A stretch of 64,000 nt of DNA from an uncultured Ilyobacter sp. (GTDB lineage: Bacteria; Fusobacteriota; Fusobacteriia; Fusobacteriales; Fusobacteriaceae), in the NCBI RefSeq assembly GCF_963668085.1, contig NZ_OY764059.1:1550001-1614000 (forward strand), in the 5' to 3' direction. The notes under the pieces were generated by a model, which did not search any database, was not told the origin of the DNA, and saw nothing but the letters and a program-made list of their open reading frames with translations. The position numbers and the translations under genes were made by a program. Each line of letters starts with the position of its first letter. Positions within the stretch are counted from its first letter, which is position 1. Shown here one piece after another: positions 54,787 through 62,740 of the stretch.

Positions 54787-55722
54787 TTAAAGAGATTTGA
54801 TTTTAGTTCCTATGACCGCTATCTCAATATCACTTTCTAACTCCTCATCTATAATGACTCCTAAAATTATATTTTCAGGTTCTATAATTAATAACTTGTT
54901 GATGGCCATCTGGACTTCAGCAAGTTTGTCTAGAGGAAGGTTGTCTCCACTGGCTATATTTATTAGGAGTTGCTGGGCTCCCTTTATCTCGCCCTCTATA
55001 AGTGGGCTGGTAAGAGCAGCTTCTAGTATAGGGGCTATCCCGCCCTTTCCTCTTCCAAAACCGATCATTGCCTCTCCAGCATTTTTCAAGACGGCTTTTA
55101 TATCAGCAAAATCAAGGTTTATAAGTCCGTTTTTAAAAATTATATCTTTTATATTTTTCACAGAATTTTTCAATATTTTGTCAGCCTCTTTAAAAGCATT
55201 TTGAAGTGTTATGTTAGCATTAGGAAGCATGAGAAGGTTGTCATTTGAAATTATAATATATGAATCAACATAGGGCTTTAGGTGCTCTAGAGTATCCTGA
55301 GCAGTGAGCTTTTTCATACGACCTTCAAAGGAAAAAGGTTTGGTTACAATTGCCACCGTCAGTATATCGAGCTTATGTGCAAGCTCAGCTATCCTTAGCA
55401 CGGCTCCACTTCCTGTTCCACCACCCATTCCAGATACTATAAAAAGCATATCTGTATCTTTTAAAAGTTCCTTTATAGTGCTATCCTCTTCCTTAGCACA
55501 GAGATAACCCTTATGGTAGTCTCCTCCTGTACCTAAACCAAAAGTTATCTTGCTTCCGAGCTGGATTTTGACAGGAGAAAGTGACGTATTCAACTTTCCT
55601 ACGTTTGTATCTGCAGCTATATACTCCACCCCTTCTACTCCACTTTCGATCATGTCATTCAAGGCGTTTATCCCTGCACCTCCGACTCCAAAAACCTTCA
55701 TAGAAAATTTAAAATCCCCCAT
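54787..55722 (-). CDS. FtsZ-family tubulin homologue, short and divergent
   Basis: 311 residues from the ATG with GGGGAGTG upstream. The GTPase core is recognisable: VFGVGGAGINALNDM (T1), AADTNVGKL, GMGGGTGSG (T4 tubulin signature, with Ser replacing Thr at the sixth place), and the T7 loop region INLDFADIKAVL with catalytic Asp residues, then GFGRGKG and a C-terminal domain. It ends right after the core: no variable linker and no C-terminal peptide that binds FtsA/ZapA. The LSPVKIQLG and LGTGGDYHKGY parts diverge from FtsZ. Either a second FtsZ or the only, trimmed one. Confidence 0.85.
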   Translation of the reverse strand: MGDFKFSMKVFGVGGAGINALNDMIESGVEGVEYIAADTNVGKLNTSLSPVKIQLGSKITFGLGTGGDYHKGYLCAKEEDSTIKELLKDTDMLFIVSGMGGGTGSGAVLRIAELAHKLDILTVAIVTKPFSFEGRMKKLTAQDTLEHLKPYVDSYIIISNDNLLMLPNANITLQNAFKEADKILKNSVKNIKDIIFKNGLINLDFADIKAVLKNAGEAMIGFGRGKGGIAPILEAALTSPLIEGEIKGAQQLLINIASGDNLPLDKLAEVQMAINKLLIIEPENIILGVIIDEELESDIEIAVIGTKIKSL

Positions 55723-55868
55723 AATTTTCACTCCCCGCATAAATAACTTTCACTATAAAGCTATATTAGACGAAATTTTATCTTTCCTTGTCTGAGTCTG
55801 TATTTTATTATAATATTTTATGATATTTATTTAAAAATAGTTTTTTAATTTAGAAATTTATTTAGAGC

Positions 55869-56225
55869 TTAATGTTTTAGATGACTTATTCCTTGGGCTA
55901 ATATGGTTCTCACATGGTCATCATCTAGGGAATAATAAACAGTTTTTCCCTCTTTTCTGTTCTTTACAACTCTAAGTTGCCTCAAAACTCTAAGCTGATG
56001 AGATACAGATGAGTGAGTCATATTAAGGACATTAGCAATATCACATACGCACATCTCCTCTTCTAAAAGCATCGATACTATTTTCAGTCTTGTACTATCA
56101 GAAAAAGCCTTAAAGAAGTCTGCTACATTTTGTATTAACTCATCACTCTTTAAATTTTTTTTTACTTTTTCAACTACATCTTTATGTATAGTTATGCAGT
56201 CACAAGTTTCTACGTTTCTACCCAT
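55869..56225 (-). CDS. ArsR-family metal-sensing repressor (CadC/SmtB type)
   Basis: 118 residues. Winged helix with recognition region HSSVSHQLRVLRQLRVV (near 71-87). Metal sites: N-terminal CDC, the alpha-3 Cys pair EEMCVCDIA (near 58-60; the CadC alpha3N site for Cd/Pb) and the alpha-5 pattern DDDHV...ISHLKH (the SmtB/CzrA Zn site). Thus it has residues for both sites. Derepresses when it binds Cd/Pb/Zn. Its likely target is the metal ATPase at 48540, 7 kb away. Start ATG with AGGGAGGC upstream; 10 bases after the PH-like gene. Confidence 0.92.
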   Translation of the reverse strand: MGRNVETCDCITIHKDVVEKVKKNLKSDELIQNVADFFKAFSDSTRLKIVSMLLEEEMCVCDIANVLNMTHSSVSHQLRVLRQLRVVKNRKEGKTVYYSLDDDHVRTILAQGISHLKH

Positions 56226-56234
56226 TTTGCCTCC

Positions 56235-56729
56235 CTAATCTCTTATAATCTCAAATTTATTCCCAAGTTTTTTTCTCAAAAGAGCTGCAAAATTTATCTT
56301 GTTCCGCATTATAAGAGGTATTATAACCTTCACTTTATCCTTTGTTATTATTTCTACACAAGTTTGGAGCTTTTTACCTCCAGGAGCCACCATTTTAGAC
56401 ATTGTACAATTTTCTATCTCATCCAAGACTATATCTACCTTTTTATTTTTCAAACTATTTTTTTGAAAATCCACAGAAATTTTGTAAGAAAAAGCCAGCC
56501 AGAGATGCCCCAGTCCCAAAATAAAAAGCACAACGCCAAAGATTATATATCCTATTTTCATTCCCTGAGTATATCCCAGGGCAAATTGATAAGCACCAAG
56601 AAGCATTAGGGGGATTCCTGTTCCCAACCAAACAACTATTTTTTTTATTTCCAGTCCAAAACTGTATTTACCATCCAAAGGTAGATCTTTTTTTTCAACT
56701 TTTTTTATAAAATCATCAAAAAATATCAT
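56235..56729 (-). CDS. Membrane protein with PH-like C-terminal domain, unknown
   Basis: 164 residues from the ATG with GGAGGAGTG upstream (a frame from 56768 has no site). Two hydrophobic helices (IVVWLGTGIPLMLLGAYQFALG near 34-55 and IIFGVVLFILGLGHLWLAF near 62-80), then a basic beta-rich domain (ISVDFQKNSLKNKKVDIVLDEIENC) that looks like the bacterial PH-like (bPH_6) fold. Function unknown. It precedes the ArsR gene closely, so it may belong to the metal regulon or simply share its transcript. Confidence 0.65.
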   Translation of the reverse strand: MIFFDDFIKKVEKKDLPLDGKYSFGLEIKKIVVWLGTGIPLMLLGAYQFALGYTQGMKIGYIIFGVVLFILGLGHLWLAFSYKISVDFQKNSLKNKKVDIVLDEIENCTMSKMVAPGGKKLQTCVEIITKDKVKVIIPLIMRNKINFAALLRKKLGNKFEIIRD

Positions 56730-56783
56730 AACACTCCTCCATTTTTTATTTTTTAGAAATAATCCCAAGATTTCTTATTTATA

Positions 56784-56812
56784 AAAGAAAAACAGCAAGG
56801 AAACCTTGCTGC
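56784..56812 (-). terminator. Intrinsic terminator of the mreC-glpX operon
   Basis: CAGCAAGG / CCTTGCTG stem followed by TTTTTCTTTT on the minus strand, just after the glpX stop. Confidence 0.87.
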
Positions 56813-57858
56813 TATCTGATTAATCCCTTTATGTCCTCATCTTTGTAGTCTAAATTGTGTACAGAATTGATATATCTGATAGTTTTAGTTTTTCCCCTTA
56901 CAAGAAGAGTCTGAGTTCTAGCTATAGGGCCTTTTTTCTTAACCCCTTCTAAAAGATCTCCTCCAGTTATACCAGTAGCCGAGAAAATAACCTCGTCATC
57001 TTTTACAAGATCATTTATTCTCATAACCTTAGTTATATCTATTCCCATCTCTTGACATCTCATTTTTTCATAATTAGATATTTTATCATTTTCAAGAGAT
57101 ATTCCTTTCACTTCACTTCTGAGCTTTAATTTTGCATTCATATCTCCACCTAGAGCTTTTATAACAGCTGCTGAGATTACTCCTTCAGGAGCTCCTCCTA
57201 TACCATAGAGCATATCCACATCAGAATCAACTACAGCTGAGAGGATAGATCCCGCCACGTCCCCGTCAGGAAGAGCATAGATTCTCAATCCCATGGCTTG
57301 CAGGTCTTTTATTATCTGACTGTGTCTAGGTTTATCAAGAACAACCATGGTCAGTTCATCCAATTCTTTTTTCAAGGCCTTTGCTACATTTTTGACATTT
57401 TCAACTAAAGGCTTCTCTAGATCTATTACCCCCTTTGCTTCAGGGCCAACTATAAGTTTTTCCATATACATGTCAGGAGCATTCAAAAAACTTCCTTTGT
57501 TTCCTACAGCAAGCACCGCTATTGCATTTGGCTGTCCCTGGGCAGTCATTCTAGTCCCCTCTACAGGGTCTACAGCTATATCCACTTCAGTGAGAAAACA
57601 GTGCTCCTCTTCTGAAGGGGTATCTGTATTATTAAGTTTCCCAACTTTTTCTCCGATATAAAGCATAGGGGCTTCATCAATTTCACCTTCACCAATTACT
57701 ATCTCTCCTTTTATAGAAAGCGTATTCAGCATGGTTCTCATAGCATCTACAGCTGCCTGGTCAGCCCCCTCTTTATCACCTTTCCCTACCCATTTATAGG
57801 CTGCGAGAGCGGCTGCCTCCGTTACTCTGGCAAATTCTAATGCTAATTCTCTTTTCAT
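56812..57858 (-). CDS. glpX: Class II fructose-1,6-bisphosphatase
   Basis: 348 residues. Gluconeogenic phosphatase, Mn-dependent and distinct from class I. Starts RELALEFARVTEAAALAAYKW; metal and substrate residues in GEGEIDEAPMLYIGE (near 57) and EVDIAVDPVEGTRM (near 90), then PDGDVAGSILSAV, YGIGGAPEGVISAA and FSATGITGGDLLEGV. Full length. Start ATG with AGGAGGATAGA upstream. Last gene of the operon. Confidence 0.95.
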   Translation of the reverse strand: MKRELALEFARVTEAAALAAYKWVGKGDKEGADQAAVDAMRTMLNTLSIKGEIVIGEGEIDEAPMLYIGEKVGKLNNTDTPSEEEHCFLTEVDIAVDPVEGTRMTAQGQPNAIAVLAVGNKGSFLNAPDMYMEKLIVGPEAKGVIDLEKPLVENVKNVAKALKKELDELTMVVLDKPRHSQIIKDLQAMGLRIYALPDGDVAGSILSAVVDSDVDMLYGIGGAPEGVISAAVIKALGGDMNAKLKLRSEVKGISLENDKISNYEKMRCQEMGIDITKVMRINDLVKDDEVIFSATGITGGDLLEGVKKKGPIARTQTLLVRGKTKTIRYINSVHNLDYKDEDIKGLIR

Positions 57859-57867
57859 TCTATCCTC

Positions 57868-58152
57868 CTAGTCAGTCAATCTATATATGACCTCACCTTT
57901 TTTTCTCATTTGAAGCTTCTCTCTGGATATTTTTTCTATATAGTAAGTATCATTTAGTTTTTCTATATCCTGATCCAGCTCCATTATGTTTATTTTAACA
58001 TTTTCATGAATTAAATTTAAGTCTTTTTTTTCTTTAATAAGCTTGTTAAGTTTTACGTGACTTCTGTATATCTTCGGAAGAAAGTATTGTAAAAAAACTA
58101 AAAATACAAGAGTAACAAATAATTCTCTTTTATTTTTTATATTTATTTTCAT
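57868..58152 (-). CDS. Septum-formation initiator (DivIC/FtsB) family protein
   Basis: 94 residues: one N-terminal membrane helix (LFVTLVFLVFLQYFLP, 11-26) and a coiled coil (about 30-70) ending IEKISREKLQMRKKGEVIYRL, the conserved FtsB/DivIC C-terminus. Part of the FtsQLB-type division complex in the inner membrane facing the periplasm. Start ATG with GGAGAGG upstream; 10 bases before glpX. Confidence 0.85.
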   Translation of the reverse strand: MKINIKNKRELFVTLVFLVFLQYFLPKIYRSHVKLNKLIKEKKDLNLIHENVKINIMELDQDIEKLNDTYYIEKISREKLQMRKKGEVIYRLTD

Positions 58153-58155
58153 AAA

Positions 58156-58989
58156 CTACCTCTCCATTTTTATATTCCTTGCCTTTGTCACAAGAAAAAT
58201 CCCTGTACAAAAGACAAGTATATCCACAACTATATTATAGATATTCAAAGTCACTCCAGGCCACATTTCCAAAAGAGACAGGGTAACTATACCAAGTATA
58301 AAGTACAGAGTTTCATCCTTATATCTTTTTAGGAATTTATCCATTACCTTTGCAAAAATAAATACCCCGACAGCTGCACCTACAGCAAACATTCCCATAG
58401 GGAAAATTTTAAAATTATTTATAAATCCCAGTACATTATAATATTCTCCCAATATCATCAGTATAAGAGAACCTGATATACCTGGAATCACCATAGTTCC
58501 TCCAGATATTATCCCACATAAAAATAGCTTGAGAATATACAAACCGGAAATACTTCCGTCTATTCCGCTAACAGCCGAAATTTTTACAAAACTCTGATAA
58601 AAAAACAGCACCAGAGGAATAAGCCCACCAATTAAAAATAAAATAACCTCATTTTTTTTAGGGTGTATTTTATCCTTATGATTCATTATAGCAGGCAAAG
58701 ATGCTATTATTATCCCTAGGAAAAAAAAGCTCGTCCCCTCATAATAATTTTTAAAGAGAAATTCTATTAGCTTAGCAAAAAGAAGTATTCCAATCCCTGC
58801 GCCAACCATTATTTGCGAAAGAAAAATTATGTACTCCAGTTTTTTCTTGCTGGTTACATTAAAGAATTCACCTATAGATTCTGTTAGTTTTTCATATATA
58901 CCTAAAATAAGTGCCAATGTTCCCCCTGATATTCCAGGAATAACATTGGCAACTCCTATTAGTGCACCTTTTATTACATTTTTAAACAT
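58156..58989 (-). CDS. DUF368 polytopic membrane protein
   Basis: About 277 residues with eight membrane helices. The start NVIKGALIGVANVIPGISGGTLALILGIYEKL and the second-repeat TMVIPGISGSLILMILGEYYN are the DUF368 signatures. DUF368 proteins act as undecaprenyl-phosphate flippases (PopT family), recycling the lipid carrier for wall building. ATG at 58989 is chosen; TTG at 59004 is possible. It overlaps aroQ slightly if the earlier start is used. The role fits with mreC and divIC in the same operon. Confidence 0.9.
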   Translation of the reverse strand: MFKNVIKGALIGVANVIPGISGGTLALILGIYEKLTESIGEFFNVTSKKKLEYIIFLSQIMVGAGIGILLFAKLIEFLFKNYYEGTSFFFLGIIIASLPAIMNHKDKIHPKKNEVILFLIGGLIPLVLFFYQSFVKISAVSGIDGSISGLYILKLFLCGIISGGTMVIPGISGSLILMILGEYYNVLGFINNFKIFPMGMFAVGAAVGVFIFAKVMDKFLKRYKDETLYFILGIVTLSLLEMWPGVTLNIYNIVVDILVFCTGIFLVTKARNIKMER

Positions 58990-58991
58990 AA

Positions 58992-59429
58992 TTACTTCAC
59001 GCAACTTTCTTTTATGTAGTCCAAGGCCATTATATATCCATAGTATGAAAATCCAGCTATCTGCCCCACAGCAATGTCAGCTATTACAGACTTTCTTCTG
59101 AATTCTTCCCTGCTGTGGACATTAGAAAGATGCACCTCTATAGTCTTTATTCCAGTAGCCAAAATGGCATCCCTTATGGCGATGCTATAATGTGTAAAGG
59201 CCGCTGGGTTGATTACAAGATAGTCACTCTTTTGAAAGTGCTCTTGTATCTTGTCCACTATCTCACCTTCATGATTTGATTGAAATACTTCTATTTCAAA
59301 GTCGTGCTCAGAAGCTCTATCTTTTATTTTTTTATTTATGTCTTCAAGGGTCAAACTACCATATATTTTAGGCTCTCTCGTCCCCAAAAAATTCAAATTA
59401 ACTCCATGAATTACCAGTATCTTAAGCAT
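58992..59429 (-). CDS. aroQ: Type II 3-dehydroquinate dehydratase
   Basis: 145 residues. Shikimate-pathway enzyme of the dodecameric type. Starts ILVIHGVNLNFLGTREPKIYG with active-site Asn/Arg/Tyr; QSNHEGEIVDKIQ, VINPAAFTHYSIAIRDAI and VHLSNVHSREEFRRKS (His/Arg) are all canonical. Start ATG at 59429, 9 bases after nrdR. Confidence 0.96.
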   Translation of the reverse strand: MLKILVIHGVNLNFLGTREPKIYGSLTLEDINKKIKDRASEHDFEIEVFQSNHEGEIVDKIQEHFQKSDYLVINPAAFTHYSIAIRDAILATGIKTIEVHLSNVHSREEFRRKSVIADIAVGQIAGFSYYGYIMALDYIKESCVK

Positions 59430-59437
59430 TAAAAAAC

Positions 59438-59890
59438 CTACTTTCTTTTTATATCTTCAACTATTTCAATGAAAGACTTTATATCATCAAATTCCATATA
59501 CACAGAAGCAAATCTCACATATGCCACTTCGTCAAAGTGTTTTAATTTCTCCATTATTAATTCGCCTAGTTCCTGGGTGGTTATCTCATTTTTTAGAGAA
59601 TTTTGTATAGTTTTTTCAACATCCATCAAAAAAACTTCCAGCTCCTCCCTGCTTATATTTCTCTTGACTGTGGCCCTCATGAGTCCCCTCATTAATTTCT
59701 CACTATCAAATTTCTCTCGACTTTTATCTTTTTTCACCACATAAAAAGGTGTCTCCTCCACCTTCTCATAGGTTGTAAATCTTTTCCCGCAGGAGTTACA
59801 CTCACGCCTTCTCTTTATAGAATAACCCTCAGAGTAGGCTCTGCTGTCTACAACTCTTGTGTTCTCCGAATCACAAAATGGACATTTCAT
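59438..59890 (-). CDS. nrdR: Transcription repressor NrdR
   Basis: 150 residues. Represses ribonucleotide reductase genes when (d)ATP binds. N-terminal zinc ribbon CPFCDSENTRVVDSR...CNSCGKRFTTYE with two C-x2-C pairs, then the ATP-cone (VVKKDKSREKFDSEKLMRGL near 51-70). Full length. No NrdR boxes were recognised in the window; targets lie elsewhere. Start ATG with TAGGTGA upstream. Confidence 0.97.
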   Translation of the reverse strand: MKCPFCDSENTRVVDSRAYSEGYSIKRRRECNSCGKRFTTYEKVEETPFYVVKKDKSREKFDSEKLMRGLMRATVKRNISREELEVFLMDVEKTIQNSLKNEITTQELGELIMEKLKHFDEVAYVRFASVYMEFDDIKSFIEIVEDIKRK

Positions 59891-59900
59891 ATAAAATCAC

Positions 59901-60371
59901 CTAAATATTCTCTTCTTCTTCAATGCACTCTAGTACCTCTTCTGGAGTTTTTACTGCCAAGAGTTTATTTCTGAATTCTTCGTTTCTGATTAGTCTCGAA
60001 ATTCTAGCCAAAACTTTCAAATATATTTGACTGTCTCTGAGAGGAGAAGCAAAAACAAAAAACATTTTTACCTCTTCTTCATCTAGAGAAGCAAAGTCAA
60101 CACCTTTCCGGCTTATTCCAAAAGCTATTGTCAGTTTTTCTGCTGCATCTGTTTTTGCATGAGGTATGGCTACTCTTTTACCTATACCTGTGCTTCCTAG
60201 TTCTTCCCTTTCTACCAAAGCCTTGTGAGTTACTGCATTATCAGTTATTGTGTCTGATTTTCCTATCAAAGCTGATAACTCTTTTAACACTTCTGTTTTA
60301 TTTCCAGCCTTAAGGTCTAGGTTTACTAAGTCTTTTGACATGTAATCTGTTATCCTAACTATATTCACCAT
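59901..60371 (-). CDS. PTS fructose-type EIIA component
   Basis: 156 residues, a single EIIA-Fru/Mtl domain with the phosphoacceptor His in IGKRVAIPHAKTD (near 71) and VDFASLDEEEVKMFFVFASP. With no EIIB/EIIC beside it, it may be regulatory (PtsN/EIIA-Ntr type) rather than a transporter subunit. Start ATG with GGAGGATT upstream, lying inside the recO 3' end (17-base overlap). Confidence 0.87.
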   Translation of the reverse strand: MVNIVRITDYMSKDLVNLDLKAGNKTEVLKELSALIGKSDTITDNAVTHKALVEREELGSTGIGKRVAIPHAKTDAAEKLTIAFGISRKGVDFASLDEEEVKMFFVFASPLRDSQIYLKVLARISRLIRNEEFRNKLLAVKTPEEVLECIEEEENI

Positions 60372-61080
60372 TTTTTAAATCCTCCCCTAAAAAATGTTTA
60401 AAATTTAGACTAGTGTGGAGATGATAATTTATATATTTTTCCAATATATTTATTACTTTCTTTATAGCTGTAATATCTCTTATCTCTTTCAAAACACCAT
60501 CTGATCTTTTACATGATATATTTTCCAATATTGTTTTTTCTATTTTAGATAATTTAAAAAAATAACTTCCAGAATTTTTTCTGAACTTTGAGTTTTCTAT
60601 GTCAAAATATTCACCTTCTGATAATTCAAAAGCAATTCCTTCCTCTTGTATCATTTTACTTAAAAAATGACAAACAAGTAAATAATTTTTTATTTCACTT
60701 TCACTTTTATCCAAATAATTTATGACCTTTAAAAAATAATTGTAAAGAACACTTTTTCTCTGGTTTTCCACCAAGATATTATTCAGCACAGATAAAATAT
60801 ACATCATTATCTCTATATTTTTAATATTACTTCTTATACCCCAAAAGGACTCAACTAATTCAAAATTTGTAGTTATAAGACGTTCACCTTTTCTATAAAA
60901 AACAAACTTAGAAAGAGCCAGAATTTCTACTGCATTTTTATCCCTTCTTTTAGATTTTCTTATTCCCTTTATATTAAGTTGTATCTTACCGTATCTTCGG
61001 CTAAAAATTGTTATAAGCCTGTCTGCTTCTCCATAATCTATTTTTTTTATGATTACTCCGTCACTGCTTAAAAACTTCAT
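60355..61080 (-). CDS. recO: DNA repair protein RecO
   Basis: 241 residues. RecFOR pathway mediator that loads RecA. N-terminal OB fold (DGVIIKKIDYGEADRLITIFSRRYGKIQL) is typical; the C-terminal helical part lacks an obvious zinc site. Start ATG directly follows the stop of the upstream secreted-protein gene (coupled). Confidence 0.92.
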   Translation of the reverse strand: MKFLSSDGVIIKKIDYGEADRLITIFSRRYGKIQLNIKGIRKSKRRDKNAVEILALSKFVFYRKGERLITTNFELVESFWGIRSNIKNIEIMMYILSVLNNILVENQRKSVLYNYFLKVINYLDKSESEIKNYLLVCHFLSKMIQEEGIAFELSEGEYFDIENSKFRKNSGSYFFKLSKIEKTILENISCKRSDGVLKEIRDITAIKKVINILEKYINYHLHTSLNFKHFLGEDLKNGEYS

Positions 61081-61644
61081 CTATATTTCAAACTCACTGA
61101 CTTTAAACCGGGGATTGATCACTATTTTTTTCAAAATGACTTCAGATAACTTTGAACCTCCATCATAGACAGTTATCTGTACCGGAAAATAATAACCCTT
61201 TATATTTTCTAATTTTTCAAAAACTATTCTCAAACCACTTTCATATTCTAACTCTTTTATTTTACCAGAATAAAAATCATTTTTGAATTTAGAGTCTTTC
61301 TGTTCTTTGGTTTTTATATCTTTTATAACCTTAATAATATAGTTTTCCTCATCATCAAGTTCTTCCTCATAACTCTGCTCAAAAAGTGGGAGATACACAA
61401 TCTTTTTATTCTTATTATAGATATAGATTTCCCCTTTATTTTCCTCAGGAAAGATAATCTCTTTTTTTATGAGATCAGGAAGTACTGCCTTTATATTATA
61501 ATCTTTAACCCGTTTTTTCCCGTTTATTAAAGTTACCTCTCTTGCATCAAATTGAAAACTTTTTATATCTGAAAGAGTCTTCTCAGCGCTAAAGGAGGAA
61601 ATATTTATAAGTATAAAAAACAGTACTAAACATATTTTTTTCAT
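61081..61644 (-). CDS. Secreted protein, LolA-like pattern
   Basis: 187 residues from the ATG preceded by AGGAGGAGTAGG. Signal peptide ICLVLFFILINISSFSA. The mature part is rich in strand-forming residues (FQFDAREVTLINGKKRVKDYNIKAVLP; KIVYLPLF; LRIVFEKLENIKGYYFPVQITVYDGG) and looks like LolA/outer-membrane lipoprotein carrier proteins, but no motif proves it. Placed between mreC and recO; a role in the envelope is likely. Confidence 0.6.
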   Translation of the reverse strand: MKKICLVLFFILINISSFSAEKTLSDIKSFQFDAREVTLINGKKRVKDYNIKAVLPDLIKKEIIFPEENKGEIYIYNKNKKIVYLPLFEQSYEEELDDEENYIIKVIKDIKTKEQKDSKFKNDFYSGKIKELEYESGLRIVFEKLENIKGYYFPVQITVYDGGSKLSEVILKKIVINPRFKVSEFEI

Positions 61645-61648
61645 TTTC

Positions 61649-62452
61649 CTACTCCTCCTCAAATATTATGACTTCATTAATATCAAAAATGTTAAAATCC
61701 TGAACTATTTTTATATCTTTAAAAAGTTGATTTTTACTCTCCCCTATACTTTCAACTCTTCCTACATAGATTCCCTTAGGATAAATATCACTTATTCCAG
61801 AAGTATATATTTCCTCTCCCACCTCTATGTTTTTATCTACTGAAACACTCTCCATGGTCATTAATTCTGAGTTTTCACCTTTTAATACACCTAAAACCTC
61901 ATTTTTATAACTTAAAACACTTGTATACACGTCACCTTTTGTAACAAGCTCAACCAGGGAATAATCTTTATAAATTTTCGATACCCTACCCAAAAGGTTT
62001 TTCCCCGCCATTACGACCATATCTTTTTTTATTCCGTCTGTTTCCCCTAAATCTATAAATACACTTTCATGATAGGTCAGACTGTCTTTAAAATTAATTC
62101 TTGCGACTTTAAAGGCTGTTTTGCTGTTTTGCTTCATATCTAGTAGCGCATGTAGTCTCTTATTTTCCTCTATAAGAGTCTCCGTCTGTTTTTCTAGGAT
62201 TGCAAGTTTTGCCACCTCATGTTTGAACTCTTTATTCTCCTGCATTATCCTATTGTAATTCTTGAGAGTTGACAGCCCCTCCTTTATTTTATTGGTGGAC
62301 TGATAGACCCATACCTTTACTGGAAAAAATACACTTCCCACAGGACCTTCCATTGAATTAAGAGGCCCCCTTAAAACCAAGAGGACCAGAATCAGGCTTA
62401 CTATATAGTAGGCGAGTCTTTTTTTAGGCCCACCCATTTTTTTAAACTTCAT
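61649..62452 (-). CDS. mreC: Rod-shape-determining protein MreC
   Basis: 267 residues. One membrane helix (about 12-27), a coiled coil (about 55-100), and the beta-domain with DSLTYHESVFIDLGETDGI, NLLGRVSKIYKDYSLVELVT and EEIYTSGISDIYPKGIYVG. Organises the elongation machinery with MreB/MreD. MreB and MreD are not in the window. Start ATG with AAGGAG upstream; first gene of the operon. Confidence 0.94.
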   Translation of the reverse strand: MKFKKMGGPKKRLAYYIVSLILVLLVLRGPLNSMEGPVGSVFFPVKVWVYQSTNKIKEGLSTLKNYNRIMQENKEFKHEVAKLAILEKQTETLIEENKRLHALLDMKQNSKTAFKVARINFKDSLTYHESVFIDLGETDGIKKDMVVMAGKNLLGRVSKIYKDYSLVELVTKGDVYTSVLSYKNEVLGVLKGENSELMTMESVSVDKNIEVGEEIYTSGISDIYPKGIYVGRVESIGESKNQLFKDIKIVQDFNIFDINEVIIFEEE

Positions 62453-62591
62453 ATTTGTATAGCTCCTTACTGTCCCTGCATTTTAATTCTTGTTATTAAC
62501 TATTTACTTTAAAGCCTCTTTCATTCACACATATAAATAATGTAATTTATACTAACATTTTTGATCTTTTATTTTGATACTGCGTAAGTCA

Positions 62592-62620
62592 ATTATATAA
62601 TATGAAAATGTATTTGTAAA
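62592..62620 (-). promoter_or_regulatory. Promoter of the mreC operon
   Basis: Minus strand TTTACA (62615-62620), 17-base spacer, perfect TATAAT (62592-62597). About 140 bases of leader precede mreC. Confidence 0.75.
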
Positions 62621-62712
62621 GACAACAATGTATTAAGATTTAAGTATTCTAGTTATTTAGTGCCGATTTTCAAGATTAAAATATATTTTTAAACATATTA
62701 GTTTCCAATAGT

Positions 62713-62740
62713 AAAAAACAGGGCCTAGGCCCTGTTTTTT
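62713..62740 (-). terminator. Intrinsic terminator of groEL
   Basis: Perfect palindrome AAAAAACAGGGCC / GGCCCTGTTTTTT at the end of the groEL gene, with T-run on both strands. Confidence 0.9.
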
